Source: Paramacrobiotus metropolitanus
Lineage: Eukaryota; Tardigrada; Eutardigrada; Parachela; Macrobiotidae
Direction of reading: 5' to 3'
Assembly (NCBI RefSeq): GCF_019649055.1
Contig: NW_026570244.1
Span: 310,001-374,000 of the forward strand
Length of the DNA stretch: 64,000 nucleotides
Under the pieces are notes generated by a model. It ran no database searches, had not been told where the DNA came from, and saw only the letters and a program-made list of their open reading frames with translations. A program made the position numbers and the translations under genes. Of this stretch, positions 43,739 through 55,679 are shown one piece after another (positions within the stretch are counted from its first letter, which is position 1; each line of letters starts with the position of its first letter).

Positions 43739-44414
43739 GCTAATCTCTGCTTTGATTTGGCTAACCGATGGTGAAAGTACGTTACTTAACTTAAGACAAC
43801 TAATGAATATTAAATGAAAATTAATGCCATGTATGGCAAAGCTAGACAAAGAAAGGTTGTTTGCGATGTGCGAGTAAGTACATATTGTGTAATTTATTTC
43901 GATAACAGCCAGTATACCTAACAAAATGCCTGCGCTGATTTAAAAATCGTTAGAGGCTTAGAGCCACTCATGGCCTTCGGACGGGCAGGCAATGTACCAA
44001 AAACAGCTGATGCATTTTCAAGGACTACCGCTGGACTTAATCGTTGTCTCAAAAAATTCAAACATATTCTGTAATATTCAATTCTGTACATTCAATTCCG
44101 TACATATTCTTACATTGTACAAAAATACATATTCTAATTAGCGAAGTAGTTACGCTGTTATTTTATCGCTTATTTAATGTCTATGCAATTAATGTTTTAA
44201 TGTCTATACGGATATCACTTAATTTGTCTGTACACTGTACAGGTACAGCGTGGGAATGCGATCTGCGTAACGGGCACGATACCCGAGCAAGACAACATAA
44301 GGGGAGTGCTGTTGTTGTGGTTTGGGTGAAAGGTCGTCTTATTGTTTTCTGTTATTTGTGAAATCTGATACCGAAAAGCTAATAAAAATAAAAAAGTGGC
44401 TAATTTTAAAAACT

Positions 44415-44490
44415 GGAATTTGCCCATCAGGTATTTCCAGTATTAAGTGTTTTGCAGTTTGCCGGCATATTTTACGCGCGTTTACCCAAG
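44415..44490. repeat. Direct repeat of 43150..43220
   Basis: See the partner copy; about 85% alike by eye. Confidence 0.55.
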
Positions 44491-46325
44491 CAACAGGTCT
44501 GTAAACATAGTCTAGGCGTACGTATATAAATGAGAAGGTATAATAACGGAATAAAAAGAAGATATTTGCTAAAATTCTTAACGCGGAATATAATAACGGA
44601 AAAAAATTGAGCTAATTATTAAAATCTTTAAGGTAATATACATAAACGCCTGCCAAGTGCCAGACCGCATTTCCCGTACAACCACTCCTCCCGGGGATGG
44701 GATCATGGCTTCTTATGGCACACCCAACACAATCTATCCCGCCCACCTGTAAAGGTCAGCGGGAGCGCCCGTAAGAGGGTCCACAATAGAACTGCACTCC
44801 CATCAGGATGTTTCGCAGTTTTAGGAGACTGTAGTGCTTACCCTTAGTCGGAATTTACTGGTACTTGCCAAGTATCATTGCGAGTTATTTCTTATTATAT
44901 TCCTTTTTAACCTAATTTTAAATAAGTTAAGTCGTAATTGTCCAGGCGCACTACCGCAGATTACATTCGTGCCGATCATTCGTAAATCGTAGGCATCATC
45001 TGGCGCGTTGCCCGGTGGTCCGGCGACGGCGGGGCGCCTCCGTCTGCTGATTAATGTGTAATTAGCAGACATTTCCCTGCCGCGTTAAGATTGGGCAGTA
45101 TTTTTGTTTCAAAAATTCCCATCGGTCGACAGTCACCCATCGCCGTCAGTAAAGTGATGCTGATTGAATTTTTGCATAATATGTGTGAATGCCCAGCATC
45201 GTTTGCATTCCACGTTTCCACGCTTCATGCTTAACGCTTAAAGGCGACCTCTTATTGTTAGTTCACGGAAAACGGCAGTCTCGACTAAATGGCGTTCTGA
45301 TTCCGAGTGACTATGAGGACACCGTTCCCCGACTCTCCGTCCCAGTTTTACAGATAGCCTTGAAGTACATTTTATTTGCAACAAGCACAGAGACGAGCAT
45401 CGCTTACGGTTCAAATGAAAAATTCAATAGGTTCAAATGAAAAATTTGTCCCAGTTGGCACCAGAAGGGACCGTACATAACAGGGATCGTCGTCTGCTGA
45501 TTTTCTCCTTAGCATTCATAGTTGCCGTACGTAGTTCCACCACGGCTTCCGGTAATTGCTCACGTTAGCTGCCGCGTTCAGCTCATGATTCAGTCCTCCT
45601 CGTTCAAGTTTTCGTCTTTTCCAGTGCGCTCACAGGCTGAATTTTCGGTTGGCTTTCGCAGCTCCGCCTTAAGATACAACCTTTATGACTGCCCGTGTAC
45701 TAACCGCGTATTCCATGGTTTAGTGATCACCAACAATACATCATTGACCTTCTGTTTACCCATGCAGTCTCCCGTAAAATTCGCACACTAAATCCAGCCC
45801 AGGTGCGCTCCAGCGTAATTTCTACTTGGTAATATACCACTCCACGATTTTCGGTTTATGGAACACATTCTCTCTGCCGAACGACAGTTTCTCTCTGCCG
45901 AACGAAAACATCGCTGTCGCCGGTAATGATTTCGAACGTCTGTTTTGTTGTATCTAAATAGGTAAAGTGCGCTTCTGCTTCACCAGGACTGACTGACAAT
46001 GTAAAAACTTCAAAGCTTTTCTAATTATTCCTGACAATCATGCCGCAACTGCTTCGAGACACTGGCGGAAATCCATTCTTCTTTCTTCGGCTAGATTGGT
46101 AGTCGCTTCCCCTTGCTTGCTAGATGCTCCTTAAAACCCGGCAGATATCTGTAGGTAGCTTAACCATCTGAAATGCTAGACCATGTGAACGCTTCGACAG
46201 TGCGCTGCGGCCTAATAACCATTTGTCATCTAAGCATCGTCAACATCATTCTCCTCTTCGATAAAGTGGTCTGGCAGTGTGAGCGCTTGCTTCACTCATG
46301 GCATTCCCACGCATTATTTCCAAAC
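44491..46325. other. Intergenic DNA, no gene supported
   Basis: A GC-richer, unassigned stretch lies at 44645..44870. A 20-bp unit TTTCTCTCTGCCGAACGA is duplicated in tandem near 45868..45907. Confidence 0.45.
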
Positions 46326-46560
46326 TTAAACGCTGAAACAAAAAAAACAATTAGGGCGGCTCTCGCCCGTCCTTAAAAACAACTTTTTTCCAGTCTCTTC
46401 TAACGTAACAATACCGGTCTCACACCAAGTGCCAAACGTCTCACATGCAAAGGGGACAAAATTACAACGATCAGAAAGCGACTTGTATTTTTCAATCTTC
46501 TCCCGGCAAGCCAGTTTGGGGGCGGCTCCGACACACCATGAAGGGACATGATCGTGCTGA
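46326..46560 (-). pseudogene. Fragment of RLE-type non-LTR element (C-terminal helical tail)
   Basis: The frame 46326..46685 includes REKIEKYKSLSDRC, VPFACETFGTW and KLFLRTGESR, matching the tail that follows the endonuclease motif in the other copies here (REN..KYDGLADRY, AFETTGTF). Only this tail is recognisable. Confidence 0.6.
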
Positions 46561-46918
46561 AACCGAATTGTCGAAATTCTTGATTTCGACGACTTCGGTG
46601 TAGGAGAGGATGGCTCATCCATGACACAGTCTCCGTTTTCGGACGCCCAATCATAAAAACGTTTGCACAAGTGGCCACTGCCCACCTGGACGCCCAGATA
46701 ATTAATATTATTATATCACGTATCTGTACATATGTACATCTTACAGAAATATTGTATAGTAAACAATAATATGTTCCGACTGCCTGCAATATGCACCGAT
46801 TAATTATTGCATAAGTGCACATCTAACACAAACCCTTTTGTTTACAGATACATGTATTATGATTACTAAAATAGTTATATCTGTAAGTATAATTTTTCAT
46901 ATCTGTAAGTTAGTACAT

Positions 46919-48325
46919 TATCCTAATTCAGATTTAGTTTGCCACGAATGGGATACACCAGAGCCAGCAAACCAGAAGGGAATGACTAAAACCAATATTA
47001 TATTCTGAAAGCCCGTAGTCGAAAACCCGGCCAAATAGTACGAAAACCCGGCTCGAAATTTTTAGACCGCTTTAAGCGGGATATTTGAGAAACGTGGGCA
47101 TGAGCCATGCAAGGTGCTCTACGCCAGTGCATTCAGTGAAGAGCAGATAAAATCTAGCCTTACTATGCGCTATTTAACACTATTTCTACTATGTAAATTT
47201 CTACTATGTAATTTCTACTATGTAAAGTTATTTCTACTATGTAAAGTTATTTCTACTATGTAAATTATCAGAATGAATTTAATTAGCAGACCGTTATTAC
47301 GACAAGAACGACTACAACTTAGTGAAGTTTAATGCAGTAACTACCGTCTTACCGGTATATGCACTGCACAACATTGTGAGCAACATTCTGGAGCAGTACA
47401 TTAATAATCAATAACAGAACCATTACTCCCGTTTAGCTAGCTTAAAAGCAAAAAACACATCCTCGTTGTCAACCATGTCGTTAAACGTTCCAAGAACAGA
47501 GACAGCGTTTCCCCGTTGTATCTCAATACTGATTTTCTGGCGCAAAAACTCTCCTGATCGAGGATTACCAGTACAATCGCTGATCTTTCGCGACAGCTCC
47601 TTGAAGAATTTCTTTGTGAGTGGTTCAAATGTGCCTGTGGTTTCGAACGCGATCGGCTGTACTACATATCGGTCCGCAAGTCCATCGTACTTTCCTAGCT
47701 TATGGTTTTCGCGTGCTTCCGCTGCACTTCCCGGCACCCGTGACGTCCGGGCGATGTACGTTTGTAACGTTGTCATCGAGGACAATTCCTGCACGAATGC
47801 CGGCCGACCAAGTGACCAAGCTACCGGTAGTGACTGTGTGCACTGTACAGTACTGAGCGGGTGACCCAGCTACCGATACTGTACAGTGCACACAGTCCGT
47901 TAGGTGAACGAATGACCAAGATACCGGTACTGTCCAGTGTACGGGACCCGTTAGGTGAGCGGGTGAGCGAGGTATCGGTACTGTCCGCTGCACACAGCCT
48001 GCTAGGTGAAGGAGTGTCCGAACTGCCGGTACTGTCCAGTTTACGGAGATCGTTAGGTGAACGGGAGACCAAGCTGGCACTACTGTCAAATTCACAGATC
48101 CCGTTGAAGGAACGATCGAGTGACCGAGATTCCACTACCCAGATTCCTCAGGTTGAGGTTCACAGAATCATGACTTCAGCTGTGAGAATTTATGATGGTT
48201 AGAGAGAATCACGAACTGATTAACATAATCATAGGCAAATAAAATCCGTGTTTTTTTTATATAATCCGTCTTTTGCGCTTATTCGATGTACCGATTATAT
48301 TTCGATGAAATATGTTATTCTAATA
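46919..48325. repeat. Composite interspersed repeat, copy 2
   Basis: The longer copy of the family at 19883..20722. Left part: TTATCCTAATTCAGAT start, then a 14-19 bp tandem array (TTTCTACTATGTAA units, 47185..47270; one unit in copy 1). Middle: RLE coding fragment (47403..47794) almost absent from copy 1. Right: about six 60-bp minisatellite units (47810..48110) and a shared unique tail. Confidence 0.78.
47403..47794 (-). pseudogene. RLE-type non-LTR element fragment inside the composite repeat
   Basis: Frame 47423..47794: TYIARTSRVPGSAAEARENH, KYDGLADRYVVQPIAFETTG, KISIEIQRGNAVSVLGTF. It is closely related to the plus-strand fragment at 50602..51066. The KRPDG motif is missing because minisatellite sequence replaces everything upstream. 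Confidence 0.78.
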
Positions 48326-49117
48326 AATATTCACTGAAAACTAAATAAAGTGGCCGTTGACCACAAGAAACGCGGAGGCGAAGCCGAGGCTGTTTCTTGT
48401 ACATACTTAATTTTCCATCTGTCAGCTGTTTCGCATAAATTGCACTTAAGTTTTAGATTTGCTTATTAAATTGTAGCAAAAGCTACGTAAAACAATAACA
48501 GTACATACAGCCCTGCCGGGCCAAGTTGAGGCACTTTTGTAGAACAATTGGCAGTTATTTCTGTAATTTGCTTTGTTTCTATGTCTAAACTATTCCCGTG
48601 TAACTTTTTATCGCCAATCCAAACACCAAAATCGGGGTCTTTTGATTTGACAGTAGGGAGCCGAAGGTTGATTTAGTCCTTTGTGAGATCCTTACAACTG
48701 CTCCTCTAATAAATTCACCGATCGATATTTTTGCGTGAGCTTTTTTGCAAACTGTTGAGTGACTAAAAAGGTATTTGTCACGGGTCACAACAAAAATCCT
48801 GAGCAATCAGCGGTTGACTTAGCCTTACAACAAGGGACACCTCCCATAGACTTGCATTTTAAAAGTGGCCTAATGAGGAATGTGGTTGCTTAGCGCATAG
48901 ATTGAGGTGACTCTCTGTGAATAAGTCATAGGTCCTGTTAGTCCACTTTGATGTGCCGAGAAATGCCTGCCCCATAGGCGGAGAGTTGGGAGTGCCAGAA
49001 GTGTGGAAGAAAAAAACAGCAGAGCTGTAGCAACAAAACGTTAAGATTGCTGTCGAAGTTTGTTGGAAACGCGTGTCTTCGGCTTCTTACATGGATTGAA
49101 AACATGGAGCTGACGTT
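48326..49117. other. Intergenic DNA with a dispersed repeat piece
   Basis: TACAGCCCTGCCGGGCCAAG near 48505 recurs with one change near 56472, next to a Helitron-like end. No gene seen. Confidence 0.45.
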
Positions 49118-49252
49118 CGGTTTCTTAGGTTTCTTAGGTATTTTTAGGTTTCTTAGGTTTCTTAGGTTTCTTAGGTTTCTTAGGTTTCTTAGGTTTCTTA
49201 GGTTTCTTAGGTTTCTTAGGTTTCTTAGGTTTCTTAGGTTTCTTAGGTTTCT
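49118..49252. repeat. 9-bp minisatellite (TTTCTTAGG)n
   Basis: About 14 near-perfect units, with one irregular unit (TATTTTTAGG) near the left end. It gives a Phe-Leu-Arg repeat ORF, which I read as a by-product. The unit contains TTAGG, but the 9-mer is not a known telomere repeat. Confidence 0.9.
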
Positions 49253-50601
49253 TCTTCAGTGCTTCCCGAACGAGATTTCATCAGAAACGGCTTTCTCTGG
49301 AATTTTGCGGCTGCGCGGCGAGGTCGAAGATAAGGTCACCCTTCCCTGTGACGGCGCTCGCCGACGGAGTGCAAACGTCATAGAGGCCTGGCTGAAATCG
49401 CCTGTTGTCAAGCACTTCCGACAGGAGAATCTCTATATAATAATCGCGTAGGCCTTAATCTTTGTTAAGTCCGTCAGCTCGACTAACTGATCCAAACTGC
49501 CGTGACTATGTATCATTCGATGACCCTTTAAGTGTAGATTAGCCATCATAAATCAGTTTTTGAAGAGAAAAATATGTTTGAAAGAAAACTTTCGGAAACA
49601 TTAACATACAAAGCCTATGGGAAAACCTAAGAACCCACCAATGCTAAACTCACCACCCCATCACTGTTTCAACAGCTAACACGCTTTTTTGACAGTTCGC
49701 TGCAGCTGGATCTGCCTGGTACGTTCCTTAAAAGATAATGCTCCATCGTCCTAAGTTTGTATGTTTCTCTTCAAAATTTAGTTTTGAGAAAGAAAATAAA
49801 ACGAAAGAAAGAAAGAAGATAAATAAGGCGGAGGAGATTCTGCGACTGTGGGACGGGCCGGACGGCTCTAAAGTCTGCTTTCAAGTATCTGACGCCCGCA
49901 GTGGTTTATTTAAGTTTTCCCTTAACTATTCTGTAAAGAGCCTTCCCGGGCGGGCGCGGTTGCCTTTGTTGCTAAACGTGATTTGTGAAGGACATTTTTT
50001 TAAATTGCTACCGTTTTCAATAGAAAGGCAAGGCGGTGTTTAAGAAAGGCAAGCGGGGCAATTTGGAATCTTCAAGATTTTCTTTGAAGCAGAGCAAGCT
50101 GGTTGCTCCGCATGGTACGTTTTTATGGTATTATTTATTTATTTATTTATGTAATTATATAAATCCACCAAAGTGCTTTTATCTGTCCAAGGTAAATCAT
50201 ATTCGGTTTAAAAACGGGTGGGTGGAGTTGGAAGTAGCACGAATTGCTTTGCGAGATTGGTTGGATGTAGCACGAATTGCACGAACTGCGGATTCGTGGT
50301 AGCACGAATTGCCAGTTGGAAGGCTTCAGTATTAAGTAACAAGGAACAAATGAATTTTTCTGTTCGCTATAGAGGGAATTGGAAGGCGGAGCCGCAGGCG
50401 AGCCGAGCTGCGGCGCGAGCGGAAGTCGCGTAGCCGCAAGCATGTCAGAAATGTCGTGTACCAGTTCCAGATTTTGAAGACAGCTAAACCGGGGAAACAC
50501 AACGAAAGGCTTCTTTCCTTATTTATTTTGGCTGTGGTCAAAGCAGTAGGAAAAAAGGAACAGCAGTAGCAAGTAGAGCAGCTACTCTCTTAACAATACG
50601 G
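49253..50601. other. Intergenic DNA
   Basis: No gene supported. A GC-rich patch at about 50375..50450 (GCGGAGCCGCAGGCGAGCCG) resembles 51620..51690, and the pair flanks the RLE fragment. Confidence 0.45.
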
Positions 50602-51066
50602 TTGTTCATGGGGGATAATATGACGGGGAGAGGAGATGGGAAGCGGCCGGACGGAGTTACTGCCTTTCCTTGGCGCAATGGGAAGCCGATGGTATGGGAT
50701 GTCACTGTTGCTGATACCTTCGCCCAGACCTACATAGGCCATACATCGCGTGTCCCAGGAAGCGCAGCGGAAGTGAGAGAGAATCAGAAGTTAGGGAAGT
50801 ACGATGGACTCGCGGATCGATACGTAGTACAACCTCTGGCTTTTGAAACTACGGGGACATTTGGACCACTAACAAAGAAATTTTTCAAAGATCTGTCAAG
50901 AAAGATTTGCGAATGTAGTGGTAACCCTCGGTCGGGAGAGTTTTTGCGTCAGAGAATCAGCATTGAAATACAACGCGGAAGTGCTGTGTCTGTCCTCGGA
51001 ACATTTAATGAGATGCGAGACAACGAAGACGTTTTTTTAGCGTTTAGATTGGCTAATCGGGAATGA
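50602..51066 (+). pseudogene. RLE-type non-LTR element fragment (endonuclease and tail)
   Basis: Frame open for 154 codons: DGKRPDGVTAFPW, KPMVWDVTVADTFAQTYIGH, then the tail with AFETTGTF and EIQRGSAVSVLGTF, ending in a TGA. AATAAA follows at 51121..51126. The KRPD..DVT core of the restriction-like endonuclease is complete; RT and zinc finger are missing, as in a 5'-truncated insertion. Confidence 0.82.
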
Positions 51067-51149
51067 TTGGAGCCCGATGTTGTATTTCTTAGCAGCTCCG
51101 CTGTGATTTTGTTATAATGCAATAAAATATTATATGACGGGCACCAGTG

Positions 51150-51568
51150 GTGTTAGTGGTCAAACGGGTGATTAAATTAGAGTAAATAAACTTTTATCGG
51201 ATAGTTTACAGCTTTAAAAGTGCAGAATGGCAAAGAAAACAGAAAGGAAGAACAACTTCTAGCAAATGACAGAGTGCCTAGACGCAGAAGCTGTACGCAG
51301 AAACTAATGAGCAAAAATATCCGCTGTTGGGAAAAAAATTTTGCATTTGAGGTATAAGGCCATCTCTGCAGTTAATGAGACAGGCAGATTTTCGAATAGA
51401 TATTATCGTCATTTGTGGATTTCGGTATAATATAGCATTTTACGCTTCGTTCATAAAACCTTTACCACCTGCAGGTCACGAGTTTCAACTTTTGCAGTGG
51501 GTTATGATTTGTTCATCGCATTAAAATTTTGCGCGCAATTTGCGCGGGGTCTGCTATTTTTAAATATC
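51150..51568 (+). mobile_element. Helitron-like nonautonomous element, decayed 3' end
   Basis: Related to 55680..56086 through most of its length (for example GTTTACAGCTTTAAAAGTGC, AAGGCCATCTCTGCAGT). The right end has the GCGCGCAATTTGCGCGG hairpin (51531..51547) followed by CTAT where the better copies have CTAG. Confidence 0.5.
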
Positions 51569-52117
51569 AAGGCATTTTGGGAAAACTCGAAATAATGTTT
51601 TCAGTTTGTTATGTAACGCATCAGAAAACGGAGGCGCAGGCGACGCCATGCTGCGGCGCGATCGCCGAGCTCCGGAGAAGCAAGCATGCAATATGTTCCG
51701 CTTAACAGATCCGATTTTTTAAAAAATTGCAAGTTCTTTAATTGGTGTACATCAGCTAAGACATCTATGTTTACAGTTGAATAGTTTCATCTCGGTAGCA
51801 GGTAACCCATTAACCTGCTGTGTTTTGCATACACAGCATGGGAATTTAAACCTGGCCGAACACAACACACGCTCATTACCAAACTTCGCTACAGAAGGCA
51901 TATGATACAACACAGCTCAGAATTGCAAGCATTATTAGACTCATGCACTGGCACACTAGACAATGGCTAAGCATTGACATAAACGTGTATAAAGCACGCA
52001 GACTAAACGCTATAGACAACTTGAAGATCCGTATCGTTCGGCCGTATCCGTAGTCAGTGGTGCTTTATTTCATAAAATACAGGTACGATACACTGAACAC
52101 AGATCAAAAACAGTTAA

Positions 52118-52600
52118 TCACAGTAACAAAATCTCATTTAACGCTATCGCTCCCTCCATTGTTCCAAGTATGGAAGCGGTGTTACCTCGCTGAATCTCCA
52201 GCGACAGCCGTTGACGAAGGAATTTATGGGAGCGAGGTTCACCTGTGTAAAGTTGTAGTCGCTTGCCGATTTCTTTTACCAATATGGTAGCTGACTTTCC
52301 CCATGGGCCAAGTGTTTCGAACGCTAGCGGTACGAAAATGTATCTGCCATTCAGATACACATACAGACGCACTTTCTTGTCCTCGGCTTGCGCGGCAGCG
52401 GAACCTGCGGTGACACACGTCGATTTCCGGTGGGACAAAGCAACAGTGTCCACGCAGGTCACATCTCATGCAAGGCACATCCCGCGTTTCCAGGCAAACG
52501 TGGTGCATCCATCGGGCGGCGAGCCGAAGTGTGTGACGTTCCACGGGGCTCCAGCCTTGATGGGATCCCTGCCGAAACTAACGATCTGCACACCAGGCTA
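52118..52600 (-). pseudogene. RLE endonuclease and tail of copy A, broken
   Basis: The endonuclease PDG..TFAWKRG core lies at about 52440..52525 in a frame different from RT, with a TGA inside the LxWDVT motif. The tail (52118..52462) has AQAEDKKVRLY, VPLAFETLGPWG and LEIQRGNTASILGT. Confidence 0.75.
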
Positions 52601-53754
52601 TTCAGGCCGCCGTGGCGTGCGTGTCTCCCAGCAGAAAAAGAACATGATAAGCCGTGGTGGCCATACACGTCAACAGGCTTATTGCACTTAGCGCATGGAT
52701 GAGGCTCACAGATGGTTACGCCCAGTCTTAGACCCACTGATATCTTGACCGTATCGTCGTCCAGAAGGTTGCCGATGTCTTCTGAAGGTAGGGAAATCAA
52801 CCAGATGCCAGCTTCCGGAGTAGACTGAGCCAGGAGACGGGCCCGATTGACCTCGTCGTCTCGGAAGATGTCCAGCCGTACAGACAGGGAAACATTGCAC
52901 AGCGGCAGGTCCCATGTTCTTTGTATTTTGCGAAAAGCTGGTTCGGGGAGATCTGGGAGACGTGCGTTGATCTTCCACAATTCCAAGGCGCCCGATCCAT
53001 CTACGGCAGTGTAATCAGGAAGCAGCAGCGAGAACAAGTCGGATACGGAATGAATCGAAGCCAAAAAGGCTGGGAGTGCTAATTCTTCCGCTCGAAGTAT
53101 GCCGATACCGCCTCTGCTCACTGGTAGTGTCGCCTGCCGCCAACACGGGTAGTCGTCGTGGTTGGTGCGCACATTGCACAAAGACTGGAAGCACAGTCTC
53201 AAGGCTTCGTCCAGCTGGTACAGTTGTTGCGGATGTTTCCAAGCGTTGCAGCAGCGGAGCATGTAAATAATTTTTGGAGCTCCGAGGCAGTTTTTTAGGA
53301 GGAAGAGGGCGTGGTGACGGGGTAAAAGTTCCAACCGCTCGCAAGCCAGTTTCAGTGTTGAGACCGGGGCACCTGGTAGCTGGAAGTCCGCATCTGTCAG
53401 AATGCGGAGTCTTGGGTGCATGCGCTGAAAGTTAGCAATGGCGTCATTGCGGGTCACTTCGGTTCCTCCAGAGATGTGGAGTTCACACTTAGCCTCATTC
53501 ACCACAAGTCCAATCTCGCGCGCTTTCAAGATGATTTGGGCAAACACACAAGCTACTGCCGCAGGTTTACCGCCCACGGTTCCGTCATCCAAGAACCAGG
53601 CATTCAGATCTGCATTCAATAACGCAACAACTGGCTGCAGTGCGAGACAAAATAACAACGGGCCCAAAGGATCTCCCTGCTGCACTCCCGATTCGGACGA
53701 CAGAATTAACTGTTCAATAAACAGTGAAGAGTGGCTACCGTACGCTGACCGCAA
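52459..53754 (-). CDS. RT palm to thumb and C-terminal knuckle of copy A
   Basis: 431 codons open: GVQQGDPLGPLLF (RT motif), catalytic FLDDG (about 53575..53590), the KCELH region, LFLLKNCLGAPKIIYMLR thumb, and the late knuckle CAKCNKPVDVYGHHGLSC. A shift near 53760..53800 separates it from the RT fingers. Confidence 0.88.
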   Translation of the reverse strand: MRSAYGSHSSLFIEQLILSSESGVQQGDPLGPLLFCLALQPVVALLNADLNAWFLDDGTVGGKPAAVACVFAQIILKAREIGLVVNEAKCELHISGGTEVTRNDAIANFQRMHPRLRILTDADFQLPGAPVSTLKLACERLELLPRHHALFLLKNCLGAPKIIYMLRCCNAWKHPQQLYQLDEALRLCFQSLCNVRTNHDDYPCWRQATLPVSRGGIGILRAEELALPAFLASIHSVSDLFSLLLPDYTAVDGSGALELWKINARLPDLPEPAFRKIQRTWDLPLCNVSLSVRLDIFRDDEVNRARLLAQSTPEAGIWLISLPSEDIGNLLDDDTVKISVGLRLGVTICEPHPCAKCNKPVDVYGHHGLSCSFSAGRHARHGGLNSLVCRSLVSAGIPSRLEPRGTSHTSARRPMDAPRLPGNAGCALHEM

Positions 53755-53792
53755 GAAAGCCTTGTATTCAGGTAGATAGCGCTCAGCCGCGG

Positions 53793-54422
53793 CTAGGATG
53801 GCTCTCTGGATATGGTATTAAAGGCCTTCTTGAAATCCACTTTCAGAATTGCCGTCAGTTCGCCTGCAGAAGATTCAGCAAAAATTCTTGTGGCATGCAC
53901 TATAGCTTCTGCTCCACCACGAACGTTAAAGCCGAGCTGCTGCGGTGACAAAATGGACGATATGCGGTCTGCTACGCGGTAACATATTATCTTAGCTGCA
54001 AGGCGGCGTAGAGTTAATCCAACCGCAATCGGGCGGAGACCTCCATCCTTTTTCCTCAGGGCGAGCAATTTACCGCCAAAAAATACTGAACGAACATCGG
54101 CTGGTATACTTCCAGTAACTGATAAATATAGCACGTCCGCCAGCGCTTCACACAGAGGACTGCTGTCCTCATTCATTTTGTGGCCAACCATGTCAAGTAA
54201 GTGCTGCGGACGCAAGCCATCAGGTCCGGCAGCAGAACCGCGAGGAAAAGTGTGTATCGCAGAAAACACATACGCCGCGGTTATATGTGGCGCTGCTGCT
54301 ACAGGGGGAGCGAGCGGAGCCGTATCTGACGGTGGCGGACATGGAGGGTGCTTTTCTCGTAGCTTTTGCAGTACATCTGGGGAAGGAGATACAACGGTGT
54401 CGGTGGAGAGAATCAGTCGCAT
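53793..54422 (-). CDS. RT fingers of copy A
   Basis: Starts after a Pro-rich stretch; GSAAGPDGLRPQHLLD, GGLRPIAVG and KVDFKKAFNTISR (first catalytic Asp) are clear. Frame lost at both ends by indels. Confidence 0.85.
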   Translation of the reverse strand: MRLILSTDTVVSPSPDVLQKLREKHPPCPPPSDTAPLAPPVAAAPHITAAYVFSAIHTFPRGSAAGPDGLRPQHLLDMVGHKMNEDSSPLCEALADVLYLSVTGSIPADVRSVFFGGKLLALRKKDGGLRPIAVGLTLRRLAAKIICYRVADRISSILSPQQLGFNVRGGAEAIVHATRIFAESSAGELTAILKVDFKKAFNTISREPS

Positions 54423-54623
54423 GGCTCCAGAAATGCTGCCGTCATCGATTTTCTGACCGACACGACGTACCAGCTCCTCCTGATCAGATTTCTTCTTGGG
54501 GGCAGGTGGGGTGTCGTAGGGGGACGATCTGTGCCGCGGTTACAGATCCCGACGTTCTTCTTCACGACGCTTGCCAAAGATTCGGTTCGTTCCGATTTCG
54601 TCTTCGGCGGAACACGAAGGGCG

Positions 54624-55019
54624 TTAGTGGCAAAGGTAAACAGCTTGGACCACGAGGGCTGATCGTTCTTGCTGGCAAGTGGCAACCTGCTGAAGAGCGG
54701 TTTTAAATGAATCCCTGGCCGTGGGACGTGCTCCATGCGGGATGCGGCGCATAACCCGCTCCTTCGATGGCTGAAAAAACTTAGGCGTCGATGGTGGTGT
54801 GGGTGCCGCTCCTGCTGAGTTGTTGACAGTGGTATCAGGAACGGACGCCGGAGCTGCGGCAGCTGGGGTAAAGGAAGCAGCTACAGGCTGAGAAACTGCT
54901 GGTGGTTCCTGGCGGAGAATTTTTCGCCTGGCTTTCTTGCATACTGCAGAGTCACGGTGTGCAGTAAGGCCACGAGAGGTTTTGCAGACTTTAGGGCACA
55001 AGTCGCATTTAAATTCCAT
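54624..55019 (-). CDS. N-terminal zinc finger of copy A
   Basis: MEFKCDLCPKVCKTSRGLTA followed by His and Cys ligands makes a C2HC-type finger like those at the N-terminus of R2/NeSL elements, where they bind target DNA. An Ala/Pro-rich linker follows. A frameshift lies between 54624 and 54422. Confidence 0.75.
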   Translation of the reverse strand: MEFKCDLCPKVCKTSRGLTAHRDSAVCKKARRKILRQEPPAVSQPVAASFTPAAAAPASVPDTTVNNSAGAAPTPPSTPKFFQPSKERVMRRIPHGARPTARDSFKTALQQVATCQQERSALVVQAVYLCH

Positions 55020-55049
55020 GAGAAGCGAATGTCCTAAAAACAACTGCAC

Positions 55050-55679
55050 AAGCCAGAAAGGGAACCAAGAAATCCGTGTGAGAACGCGTAGACAGGCAAT
55101 GACGTACCCTGTTTACCGAGAGCCATCGTAATGGACTCAACGGTAACAAACTTCAAAGCAAGCGTTCTCCACAAAAGATCCCGAGGAAACAATATCCATA
55201 ATAAGAAAATCAGTGTGGAAAGATCGGGATTGATTAATTTGCCGGTAAGGCAGTTAAGTGATTGCCACCAAGATTCGTGTTCAAGTTTTATCCGGAAGAA
55301 TTTTCACTGGTGTGGTGTGTGTACGGCGACAGTTTTGTACAAACGAGAAAATAAAAAACGGAAAAAACGATGCAACTAGTCAGTTAGTTAACTACTTATC
55401 CGTAGTTGAATGAGGAATGGAGCGCGGGTGCTTTGTATCATAATGTATGTATAATAATGAAGTATAAAAGTTTTATGTGTTGCAGTTACATTGATTCTGA
55501 CGCGTGTGCGATCTGTTGACTGCTGGCTTATTTTTTCGAGAAATGTGCTACATTTAGAAAAACAAAAAGCGCAGGAGGATACTCAGAAAAATTTATCTGT
55601 CATTTTTAGTTAAAGTAATTCTGTCGTCAAAACGATAGAAAAAGGTTGAATTTGGCTCTATTAGTATACTGATTTTTAA
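55050..55679. other. Intergenic DNA
   Basis: No ORF recognised. Confidence 0.4.

Larger units (their letters stand above)
52060..55019 (-). mobile_element. Near full-length zinc-finger/RT/RLE non-LTR retrotransposon (R2/NeSL-type), copy A
   Basis: Read right to left: ATG at 55017..55019, one CCHC-type zinc finger, RT, a C-terminal knuckle, the restriction-like endonuclease and a helical tail, with AATAAA on the minus strand at 52064..52069. About 3 kb. No apurinic endonuclease domain, so this belongs to the RLE-bearing LINE branch. Frameshifts and one TGA break the ORF. Confidence 0.85.

Noticed and set aside
47185-47270. TTTCTACTATGTAA tandem units resembling a Cas12a-type CRISPR direct repeat
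   Set aside because: There are no uniform unique spacers: units are almost contiguous. No cas genes occur, the setting is eukaryotic, and copy 1 of the same repeat has only one unit. It is a simple tandem repeat.
47821-48202. Minus- and plus-strand ORFs over the 60-bp minisatellite units
   Set aside because: Several frames are open at once, as expected for a repeat whose unit length is near a multiple of three.
49047-49451. ORF encoding a (Phe-Leu-Arg)n protein
   Set aside because: The reading frame is produced by a 9-bp minisatellite; nothing else supports a gene.
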